In this document: piece by piece, positions 56,301-64,000 of the stretch | How positions within the stretch are numbered: the stretch's first letter is position 1 | How the letters are laid out: every line of letters begins with the position of its first letter | NCBI GenBank assembly: GCA_030848705.1 | Contig: CM061237.1 | Coordinates: 81,277,910-81,341,909 of the forward strand | Length of the DNA: 64,000 nt | Direction: 5' to 3' | Source: Heracleum sosnowskyi | Lineage: Eukaryota > Streptophyta > Magnoliopsida > Apiales > Apiaceae | The notes under the pieces: generated by a model | The model's database searches: none | What the model saw: only the letters and a program-made list of their open reading frames with translations | What the model was told of the DNA's origin: nothing | Program-made: the position numbers and the translations under genes

Positions 56301-57320
56301 AAAAGTGAAGGAAATGCAGTGGTTTTTCTAGTACTATATGTAGATGACATTTTGCTCATTGGAAACAATGTAGAGATGTTGTCATCTATTAAGGCATGGT
56401 TGTTCAAACAATTTGAAATGAAAGACTTAGGTGAAGCCGCATACATTCTTGGGATCAAAGTTATAAGAGATCGCAAGAAAAGAACGTTGGCTTTATCTCA
56501 AGAACCGTACATTGATGAGGTATTGGCTCGTTTTAACATGCAGGACTCTAAGAAGGGTAATTTACCTTTTAGAAATGGAGTCTCTCTATCAAAGGAGCAG
56601 TGTCCTAAAACACCTAAGGAGATAGAGAACATGAAAGCAGTTCCTTATGCTTCAGCATGTGGAAGCTTAATGTATGTCATGTTATGCACGAGACCTGATA
56701 TTTGCTTTGCCGTAGGCATGGTCAGTAGATATCAGTCCAATCCAGGTCAGGAGCATTGGAGTGCAGTAAAAACGATACTTAAGTACCTGCGAAGGACTAA
56801 GAAGTATATGTTAATTTACAAGGCTTCAGACATGTTTCCTGTAGGATATACCGATTCAGATTTCCAGACAGATAGGGATAAGAGGAAGTCAACCTCGGGG
56901 TGTGTTTTTACTTTAGGAGGTGGAGCTGTAATATGGAGGAGTGTGAAGCAGAAATGCATCGCAGACTCAACCATGGAAGCTGAATATGTGGCAGCCTCTG
57001 AGGCAGCCAAGGAGGCTATATGGTTCCGGAATTTCCTGCTGGATTTGAATGTAGTTCCTAATTTGCCACGGCAAATCACAATTTATTGTGATAATACTGG
57101 TGCTGTTGCAAATACAAAGGAACCACGAGAACATAAGGCAGCAAAACACATTGAGCGTAAGTATCACCTCATACGACAGTTCGTTAAGCGAGGAGATATT
57201 ATTGTGACTGATATAGCATCAAAGGACAACCGTGCTGATCCTTTCACGAAGAGTTTACCAGCTAAGGTTTTTGAAGAACACGTGGAGGCGATAGGAGTCA
57301 GATGTCTGGTCACGGAATAG
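53364..57320 (+). CDS. Gag-pol polyprotein of element F
   Basis: 1318 residues in one open frame. The gag part (NKLTGPNYIEWKRNLDIVLT, about 18-37) ends in zinc knuckle CFKCKQSGHWKKDC at 251. Protease WCVDTGATDHVCN begins at 292. Integrase has HLRLGHINLRR, then D499 (HTDLCGP), D563 (RSDRGGEY) and E599 (QQNGVAERRNR), a D,D35E spacing. RT has KARLVAKGYTQKQGIDYEETFSPV, QMDVKTAFLNG and LYVDDILLIGN (D994-D995). RNase H has DSDFQTDRDKRKSTSG, EAEYVAASEA, DNTGAVA and KHIERKYHLIRQ. No stop or frameshift is visible. Length and order fit a complete Copia polyprotein, so this copy may be functional. The first ATG (53364) is used; a second at 53385 (MGFNPLFT) is also possible. There is no ORF3. Confidence 0.96.
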   Translation: MHDSQDRMGFNPLFTILKDNKLTGPNYIEWKRNLDIVLTAEEFKFCTVEPQPDQPAADAPDEEKEYFKKWTKADEMSRCYILAAMSGVLQHQHQAMTTAADMLFNLKELFGDQNRAARQVAMKSLMNTQMAEKTPVRDHVLLMMSHINELEVLGADIDAETQVDIILMSLPKSFEPFRLNYNMNKKLYSLAELLTELQAAESLFQQHVQVNVAEKVSSSKPKGKKKKKVQTQKVVKPLGVQNSVKKPKGKCFKCKQSGHWKKDCPLSKKNNTGMSLSLVTETYIAAMSTSTWCVDTGATDHVCNSMQGFQKTRLLRDGEIYVFMGDATKVAVVAVGVISLSFGYDRILVLNNCLYVPSFRRNLISVSKLAMDGYNVCLDRNVSIMMNKRVICSGTLKDNLYIIDPIEPMLQPSEINNTFSTSSKRKEPSGLNQTYLWHLRLGHINLRRIQRLVVDGPLGSLAVEPFPVCESCLEGKMTSRPFKAKGNRAKDVLELVHTDLCGPMNIQARGGYEYFVTFIDDYSRYGYIYLLHRKSECFEKFKEYKASAEKRHSGKCIKSLRSDRGGEYLLGEFREYLSEHGISSQLTAPGTPQQNGVAERRNRTLLESVRSMMSYSNLPKSFWGHALETAAYLLNLVPSKSVPKTPKELWTSTKPSLKHIRIWGCPAHVLNKNVTKLDSRTEVRLFVGYPKGTKGYLFYSPKDRDIIVSTNARFLEEDYIMNHKPMSTVVLEELVGGQDNSNMPPIQVEQPQVNEQPITNTTPMLRRSERVVKQPERFMFLGESSDLVSGEHDEDPRTYEEAMQDKDADLWQKAMQSEMESMYSNQVWDLVEPPNGVKPIGCKWIYKRKRGSDKKVKAWKARLVAKGYTQKQGIDYEETFSPVVMLKSIRILLSIAAHLDYEIWQMDVKTAFLNGSLDENIHMQQPEGFIKEGQEHLVCKLKKSIYGLKQASREWNIRFDQAVQTNGYDQTPSEACVYRKSEGNAVVFLVLYVDDILLIGNNVEMLSSIKAWLFKQFEMKDLGEAAYILGIKVIRDRKKRTLALSQEPYIDEVLARFNMQDSKKGNLPFRNGVSLSKEQCPKTPKEIENMKAVPYASACGSLMYVMLCTRPDICFAVGMVSRYQSNPGQEHWSAVKTILKYLRRTKKYMLIYKASDMFPVGYTDSDFQTDRDKRKSTSGCVFTLGGGAVIWRSVKQKCIADSTMEAEYVAASEAAKEAIWFRNFLLDLNVVPNLPRQITIYCDNTGAVANTKEPREHKAAKHIERKYHLIRQFVKRGDIIVTDIASKDNRADPFTKSLPAKVFEEHVEAIGVRCLVTE

Positions 57321-57384
57321 TTATTTAAACTGGTAGCGGATTATATTAATAAACACTGATATACTCAAAGAATAGCTTGAGTAT

Positions 57385-57395
57385 AAGTGGGAGAT
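57385..57395 (+). other. Polypurine tract of element F
   Basis: AAGTGGGAGAT stands directly before the 3' LTR. 57321-57384 is a short 3' UTR. Confidence 0.88.
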
Positions 57396-58549
57396 TGTTG
57401 GGTTTTATACTAAACTATTCATTAGTAGTATATAAACATTGTCCATTTTATTGAGAATCTTGATTGCATATTTTTACATTGTCTGTTTATTATATATTGT
57501 GGATAATTTAGTATCAAATGGGATAACAGAAGATTAAATTATCAGTGTCTATATATAATATAAAGGGTTCACAGTTTAAGTGGAATTAGACAAACCACTG
57601 GAATAACTGAAGTATTATTTGGAATAGTTTATCTTGACTATTAAATAATACTTGTATACTTTGTGTATATTGAACAGGATCGAAATATTAGAATTGTTCT
57701 TCTATTCTGACAATAAAGAAGAACTAAGATTCTATGATATTATTAATGCTTAGGTTCTCAATCCAAGTGTAGTGATTGACACTTGTATGCAATGCACATG
57801 CTTTGATTCATATGTGATGTAATTAATTGTTAATTACAATATTATGTATTGAGCAATGACATTGCATGCAGAGTGGGATATTAATTACATAAGGAAACCA
57901 TGTCCTGATAATATTCGGGTTGATGATGTCCTCTTGAAAGCTCATAAAGATAATTATGCTTTAGTCCTGCAGGCAGATTTGTTCTTGCATAATTATAAGG
58001 TTGAGTGGATGATCAAGGATAAAAAGATATTAATTAAATTAATTATCAGAAATTAATTTAATTAATGGACATACGATATCTTAAACATGGGGAATTTAAT
58101 AAGCAAATAATATAGGAGCCGAATTTAATAATAAAGCAATTACGGTATTAGGAAAGGCAGTGCAGATATTAATTCGTTAGTGGATAGAATTAATATTTAA
58201 TGACATTGGGCTTGACCCAGAATGTCATTGGGAGGCCCGACCTAATTGTCCATGATCCCTACTGGAGCCTATAAATATTCTTGTTCTCCTAAAGGCTGAA
58301 AACGTTTTTTCGGTTTTTCATAATTCGAGATTAAAACCTAGGGCAGCCGCAAGGAGCTAGGGTTTTGGGATTTCGAGGCTTTAAGGAGAGGAAACTTCGG
58401 GAGATCGAAGGCCACACTTCGCTCGAAGGGAATCAAGGAATTCAGTAGAAGACGTGGATCAGAATCGTATCGATTAAGGTAAAGTTTTCTTTTCGAACTC
58501 GTAATCAATCATATAGTAAAACGCAGAACAGTAATCATCCGTTCCAACA
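57396..58549 (+). repeat. 3' LTR of element F
   Basis: 1154 bp, same as 50738-51891 with one substitution seen. It is followed directly by gag of element G with no TSD match. Confidence 0.95.
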
Positions 58550-59738
58550 ACTTTGTCCTCCAAGTCCGGGACTTTCAGAGCCTCCCTAGTGAATCGATTT
58601 ATGTATTCCCTCAAGGATTCATTCTTACCTTGTTGAATGCTCATTAGAGATATAGAACTCTTCTCATGCACCCTTCCACTGACAAACTGATTGATAAATG
58701 CCTTGCTCATTTCCTTAAAAGATCCGATAGAATTGGGAGGGAGACGACTGTACCAACGTTGAGCCTTGCCCGTAAGGGTTTGTGGAAACGTTCTGCATTT
58801 GACTGCATCATTGGTAGGCTGCAACAGCAGTGTATTAGAGAAAGTTCTCACGTGATTCGTGGGATCTCCCGTTCCATCATAAGCTTTAATGGTTGGCATT
58901 TTGAATTTTCTGGATATATTAGCTTTCATGATATCCTGAGTGAAAGGTGGTGTAGGATCATCAGGATCTCTTAGGGGGTAACAACACAGTAGGATCACCC
59001 TTTGGGGCTTCAGCCCTCTTGGTTCTTCTCGGTGCCGGATCTAAATTGATCACCGGGACCCTTCCAGTTGCTTGGCTTTGTCTTTTTGCAGCCTCCTCTT
59101 CCGCCAATACTTTCTTGAGCCTTGCAGCCTCTGCCTCATGGGCCGCAATCTTTTCCTTGGTGGGGTTGTTCCCGATTTGTTTGGGAAGAACGTCTCCTCC
59201 TTGGGGCAACATCCCTCTCTTCTCCAGTTGAATAATTCTCGTCCTCAGTATATGGACCTGATTAATCTTGAATCAAAGGGTTCTGTCGAGTCTGTGTTTG
59301 TTGATTTTGTGGTCCCAGACCTTGAACATAAGGAGGCACATATGCTTCGTGATAGGTTGGATTGATACCACTGCTGCCCACCGTGGGTCGAGGTGGCATA
59401 CCATAGGTTGGCATCCCTAAAGTTTGAGTCGCGTATTGGGGAAGATCTGTGGTGTGAAGTTGTAGGCTACGTGGTGCATTCATGAGCAGTGGAGAGGTTG
59501 TGATTGGTTGCTGGAGAGTGGTCGCTTGTTGATTAGGTCCATGAACGACCATTTGCAGGGGATTCGTCCCTTCAACCGAAATTGGGATTTCTGGTCCTTG
59601 GGTAGTGGTGAGGGGGATACTCGCCCCTTGAGTGCCAGTAGTTTGTGGAGGTTGGTCTCCATGAGTCTCCGTTTCAGGAGTAATAGGAAGTCCTTCAGAG
59701 GTCTGAGTTTCTCGAGTCGTTCTTCGTGTGTTTGCCAT
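58550..59738 (-). pseudogene. gag: Gag of element G, truncated and frameshifted
   Basis: It starts MANTRRTTRETQTSE at 59738. A Pro/Gln-rich N-terminal region runs to about 59265, where a frameshift occurs. A Glu/Ala-rich coiled-coil stretch follows (AAHEAEAARLKKVLAEEEAAK), then a second frameshift near 58985. The retrotransposon gag domain comes next: KFKMPTIKAYDGTGDPTNHV, TLTGKAQRWYSRLPPNSIGSF, FINQFVSG and LREYINRFTREAL. This pattern is typical of plant Tat/Ogre-lineage gag. It ends at PDLEDKV, where the F LTR begins. The apparent last residues of the local open frame (to 58474) are LTR sequence of F. Not functional. Confidence 0.88.
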
Positions 59739-59751
59739 GGTTGATGTTGTC

Positions 59752-59769
59752 TTCCCACAGACGGCGCCA
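59752..59769 (-). other. Primer-binding site of element G
   Basis: Minus-strand TGGCGCCGTCTGTGGGAA, the word typical of plant Tat/Athila-group Gypsy elements, lies two bases after the LTR. Confidence 0.9.
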
Positions 59770-59771
59770 AA

Positions 59772-60325
59772 TGTTGTGGAATAAAAACTGTGTTTGTGAA
59801 TTTAATGCTAGGATTAGAGAGCTTCGAGCTTTAATGGATGTTCTCGTGTTTCGTGACTAAATCGGTCCTCACAAGATGCCTACGTATCTCAATTCGTAAT
59901 TGAGAATCAAGCCAAAGACGTCGTTATGATTGTAGGATCAGGTCCTTTATATAGGCGCCAGGAGCCTTGTATTTAGGGTATGTTTGGGAGACTTAGCGAA
60001 TAAGTCTCCTTCTTGAAAGTGGATAAGTATTGTATTCCTTGGTGGACAAGTCTTTTCCTTATTGTATGATAAGGACTATGACTAGTTATTTCCTTTGATT
60101 GAGATTCTAGATCTTTCTTTGTAGAAGTCAGACTTTTTGGATGATTTTATAACACTTTCGACTCTTTTTATGAGCTGTATATTTTCCCTATTTATTAATT
60201 ACGAAATTAATAAATAATTAGCGTTTCAGGCCTTTTTATCGGGCCTAACTCTTGGACCAATCTAGGTCTAATTAATACGTCATTAATTATATTTCTAGGT
60301 TTATTTTTAGCCCATATCACCAACA
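59772..60325 (-). repeat. 5' LTR of element G
   Basis: 554 bp, TGTTGTGGAATAAAAAC to CATATCACCAACA on the plus strand. It fits TG...CA and abuts the primer-binding site. No second copy is in the window, so the right boundary rests on the termini alone. Confidence 0.75.
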
Positions 60326-60466
60326 AAATTAAATTAGCAAAACTCATTAATCTATTTATATTCTAAAGTCAAATTATATAATGATCTTATATTTCAATCC
60401 ACTTCTAATTCTAATTTCTAGCAAATTTTAATCTATTAAAATTACAAAAAATTCCAGGATATTATA
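60326..60466 (-). repeat. Start of the 3' LTR of element H
   Basis: On the minus strand TATAATATCCTGGAATTTT follows the purine-rich AAGGAGGGTAG (60470-60480), as at the start of many Gypsy 3' LTRs. It is cut at 60325 by G. Its partner in the other LTR is not visible, because that LTR is interrupted at 62218. Confidence 0.5.
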
Positions 60467-60645
60467 AACTACCCTCCTTAAAAAGAATTTGGTCCCCAAA
60501 TTCACAACAATCCTATCACATGACACGTCTACCCATTAATCTCCTACAAGTCAAACTTAAACTATGGTCCACAAAAACGAATCCTAGAGAATGTATTAGT
60601 CACATACCCAACACACTCCGAAGGACAGCCTGCTCTGATACCAAT
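60467..60645 (-). mobile_element. Very short internal region of element H
   Basis: The primer-binding site TGGTATCAGAGC (60632-60643, minus) and the probable polypurine tract are only about 150 bp apart. The words next to the tract (TTTGGGGACCAAATTC, TTTTTAAGGAGGG) resemble the 3' end of Gypsy pol regions. Gag and pol are missing, by deletion or because the element is a non-autonomous form. Confidence 0.6.
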
Positions 60646-62217
60646 TGTAACAGCCCTACTTTTCGGACTATTAATTCTAAATACAAAACTTAAATAAAAC
60701 AAAATTCTTTATTAAATAAATACAAAATCACAAAAAAGTCAAAGCAGCGGTCAAACTCAATAATTCGAAAACATAAAATCGGAGATGTAGCTCCACAAAT
60801 CCAATATTCAATATCACAATTTATTCTAATAATGCGATAAGTTTTTTACAATTAATGCATCCAAATCAGCTAGCACGAAAATTCACAAAGTTCACATACT
60901 TATTCATAATAAGCCTCCAAAATCAAAACCCGAAATATTAGAAAAAGGTGAGCTACACAACTCAACAAGTAACTGATTGACTTACTGATATTCTCGAAAA
61001 TCAATGGGCGTTTTAATAAAACATTTTTTCTCAAAACAATAATAAATTTGAAAACCTTTATGAAAACAAATTCAGCCCAAAGTTTAAAACAGAAACAGAA
61101 TTTAAAACAGAAACAAAATTCTTATAAATACCACAGTCTTGCTCTACGGCCACACTTTCCCAGTAGCCGGGATCTTATTCTTATTCTTATATGCCACACT
61201 TTGCCAGTGACTGGCATCTAAAGTTCAATAATTACGCCCCTTTAATGGGTATCTAAAGTTGCATACTTGTGCGCCTACTAAGGGTATCTTATACGAAATT
61301 CAAAACAAAATCAAAATATCTTTTCCGAAAATAAAAGTAAGACAAAAAGTACTTATCTCAAAAGCGATCAAATATCGAAATCAATGCGAGCATATCCTAT
61401 AATTTTATTAAACCAGTCAAAGTCAAATAATGTTCACACCATCTTAATAGAACCCATGCGACGCTTACATGTAACTTACTCATTGAAATTTAAAAAACCA
61501 GACACCAAAATATCTTGCAAAATAGACCTATTAACAAAATCAGTTATGACCAGTTCTAAAAATTGACAAATTACTCTATGAAAATGACTTTATCTGAAAA
61601 AGTACAAAACACGAAAAACGTAGTCAATTCCGAGACCTTTCCAAAATGATAAGGCTCGTTAAAGACGGACAAGTAACGAACTCAGAACTTAGGCATTTGC
61701 GGACTGCATAACAGAATCAGCCCCCGATCAGGTTAGTATTTCGACGTTTAAGACATCGCATTCACCGAAATAGTCAGAGGAATGAAACACAAAGTGCAGA
61801 GGTCGAAAAGAGCTTTCGAGAATGGTATCGCTCATAATTTTTGGATAAAGACTCAATTTACTATGAATTTTCAAAGTTAGACTTCTCAGTTTCGAAAACA
61901 CACTGGCAGGTCAAGAAAACATAGAAACACTCATGTTTGTAGACCGAATTTCGAAACACACAAAGAATAAAAGTCGTAGATAATTCAAATACCTTTTCAG
62001 ATAGTCTAATATCATAAAATTCCGACAAATAACGAGTCATATACGATATTTACAAGAATTCAGACTTTATATATACATACAAAATCTGAGTAGTTATACG
62101 AAAACAATGGACAAAACAAATAACTCATGGATATATATCATATTATATACCAAACAATTATCACATATACAAATAATCAAGAAAATATGATTTACACATA
62201 ATATCATACACAAGAAT
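60646..62217 (-). repeat. 5' LTR of element H (right end interrupted)
   Basis: It starts TGTAACAGCCCTACTTTTC beside the primer-binding site. It contains paired GCCACACTTT-CCAGT repeats near 61150 and 61192, and CCTTTAATGGGTATC/CTACTAAGGGTATC near 61240-61290. No gene is seen. A new terminus-like sequence begins at 62218. Confidence 0.7.
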
Positions 62218-64000
62218 TGTTGGACTTTTTTGAATAAAATAATTAATTGCATTTTATTTTCTTTGATTTTGTAACTCATGAGTATTGATTTTGTAACTCC
62301 TACAATAATGAGTGAATATGTTATTTGATCATTATGGTGTAGGTTACAAAGTTAGTGCACTTGTAAGTTACATATTTTTGTACTCCTATATAAGGAGCTT
62401 CATGCATCATTGTTTTACACACAAAAAGCTACAAGTTTTTCCATAGTATTCCTTGCATTCCTCTTAGAGCTATAGGTTCAGTTTCTGTGAGATAGTAGCG
62501 GTGTTTGTCCGGTTCGTAGGAGGCGGATCTCTAGTGCTTAAGATCACCTCGATTCGTTGTATCCTGGAAGACGGAAGCCACAACACGCCTTCGAGCACCA
62601 TAGGGAATGGGCTTATCTGTTTTAAGGATAACGTGGTTCTCACGTGCCTCGAATCATTTTCGGTATTTTATTGTTGTTATCTTTGATTTCAGGTATAATC
62701 TTTCTCTATACTTCTTACAAGCTTAAAACAGATAACATAATTCATATGTATTAGTTTAACTGATAAACTGACTTGTGTGAATTTTGTATTCGGGAGTATA
62801 GTGTTTTGATATACAAATGCATGTTAGTTTATCCGTGTGGTGTGGTTATGTTAATGCTTATTTAATTATTTATGCATGTACTGTTTTGTCACATGAGTAT
62901 TAATATCTTTTGACTATCCAGGAGATTTACTCTGCATGGTTTTTTTTTAATTGTCAGGACAGTCAATTTTCTGAAGGTGTGTGATTTAATTTTACTCATA
63001 TTTCATATGCCATGCTCAGGTTGTTTTTTTCTTTTTTAAAGGATTAATCGTGAGTTTAGTGTTGAGTTTTGTCCCATTAAGATTTCAAGGCATGTATGTT
63101 TTAATGCATGATATTATGCATTGTTGAGTCTTGATCAGTTTTGGGTCTTTGGCACAACATTTTTAGCAGTACCAAGTTTACATGTACCAGTAAGTTTTGG
63201 TTAAAGGTGTGCACATTAATTTGTTTTCATATTCCATGCTTGTTGCTAATTTGTTTAAATAATATGTGATTATTTGCATAATTATATATAGAATTTTTAA
63301 CCTTGAGCAGGTTATGTATTAGGCTTTAATGTTGTTAGAATATTAATTCGGCACATGTCTTAGCCTTATAGTTTGTAATGTCTTAAGACATTCTTGTTTT
63401 AAATGCTCTTTATGTGGTTTTTATCAATTCCTGCCAAGACAATTCTTTTGAGGCATTGGCACATAAAAATAGTGTGTACATAATTTGTGTTCTTAGTAAT
63501 ATGTGTGTGGTAGCATGTTTGTAATTTTTTTATTTTGTAATTATTATGATTTATATTTCAAGATTCTGTAACTGTCGGGTTAGAGATCCTTAATTTTTAA
63601 TGGGTACATTTGTTTCAGGTTTTAAACTCCTGGCTCTATTATTTGATTTACTTTTATGATTTTGTGGTTGGATTTATGGCCAGCTTATAATTGAGGTTAA
63701 TTTTTTTTTGTAACACCTTTTGGTGTACATTTAATTGTTTGACCAGTGTATATTGTGTAATTTGTTAGATTTGGTTAATTCTTTATAGTCCTGGAGCTTT
63801 ATGTGCAGTGATATGATAAGGATGCTCTATGTATGCTTCTGGGTTTTAATATTGTATATGTTCTTTCATTTGCTTCCAAAAAAAAAAAAAACTTGCAATC
63901 TGCTACTGGGTTTATGTGATGATGTGGTACCTTAGTGCATGACAACTACTATTTTACAGAACATGTGTTGTAACTGTAATTACATGAATGATAATTATTT
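62218..64000 (+). other. Unresolved segment, possible LTR start (J)
   Basis: TGTTGGACTTTTTTG at 62218 looks like an LTR terminus. A TATA-like CTATATAAGG lies at about 62386, and a GC-richer stretch at 62490-62660 looks like the transcribed part of a Copia LTR. I find no closing CA plus primer-binding site. From about 62700 to the window end the sequence is T-rich and non-coding, with a 13-A run near 63878. No gene can be supported. It could also be the 5' part of a host transcript with a long intron. Confidence 0.3.

Larger units (their letters stand above)
50738..58549 (+). mobile_element. Copia element F (TNT1-94-like), apparently intact, mismatched flanks
   Basis: 7812 bp with two 1154-bp LTRs differing at one position by eye (51595 against 58253, T against C). 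It has a single gag-pol ORF, a primer-binding site and a polypurine tract. The flanks do not form a TSD (gtacc on the left, acttt on the right). The left flank is element E and the right flank is gag of element G. The near-identical LTRs indicate a recent insertion. Confidence 0.93.
58550..60325 (-). mobile_element. Tat-type Ty3/Gypsy element G, 5' end fragment
   Basis: It comprises the 5' LTR, a TGGCGCCGTCTGTGGGAA primer-binding site and a decayed gag, all on the minus strand. Everything downstream (rest of gag, pol, 3' LTR) is missing at the junction with F. The base following the LTR on the right would start its TSD (aaatt), inside element H. Confidence 0.85.

Noticed and set aside
58474..58549. 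C-terminal tail of the gag-like open frame of G
   Set aside because: It is LTR sequence of element F read on the minus strand. The homologous gag ends at the junction.

Overview
This window is plant nuclear DNA made almost entirely of nested LTR retrotransposons. Evidence: Ty1/Copia pol proteins with plant-type motifs, plant initiator-Met primer-binding sites (TGGTATCAGAGC and variants), a Tat-type TGGCGCC primer-binding site, AT-rich Ty3/Gypsy-like LTRs, and several elements with exact 5-bp target-site duplications (TSDs). I see no convincing host gene, tRNA or rRNA. The coding style suggests a eudicot, probably an asterid, but I cannot name the species.

Layout from left to right. (1) 1-4380 is the 3' part of a long Gypsy-like LTR (I), followed by a short LTR-edge fragment. 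(2) Copia element D (minus strand) leaves its 3' LTR (to 5363) and the C-terminal end of its extra ORF. (3) Inside that ORF sits Copia element A (minus, 6111-45261, TSD gaaac). Inside the extra ORF of A sits Copia element C (minus, 11749-36715, TSD aatct). Inside the extra ORF of C sits Copia element B (plus, 14199-26223, TSD gatac). This is a four-level nest, and each insertion hits the third ORF of a related element. (4) From 45323 Gypsy-like element E begins (4.48-kb 5' LTR, primer-binding site, short internal part). (5) A young, apparently intact Copia element F (50738-58549) joins E to the truncated gag of a minus-strand Tat-type Gypsy element G (58550-60325). The two flanks of F do not match. 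(6) G lies in element H (minus), whose internal region is reduced to about 180 bp. (7) 62218-64000 starts like another LTR but is unresolved.

A, B and C share one plan: LTR, primer-binding site, gag (CCHC zinc knuckles), pol (protease, integrase, RT, RNase H), a noncoding spacer, a large third ORF (ORF3), polypurine tract, LTR. ORF3 has a conserved N-terminal module (EWxxFFD, then FYxRF) and coiled-coil or low-complexity C-terminal parts. Its function is unknown. Each element also carries its own short repeated DNA motif in the LTR and again in the pol-ORF3 spacer: 25-bp GCGACATA-type units in A, AACTCTGA in B, GGTCATACCGAG in C. D has TAGTACTA repeats in its LTR. In B the motif also runs through the coding regions. 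A fast-changing cis motif paired with a fast-changing element-encoded protein is the most interesting pattern here. All LTR differences quoted were counted by eye.
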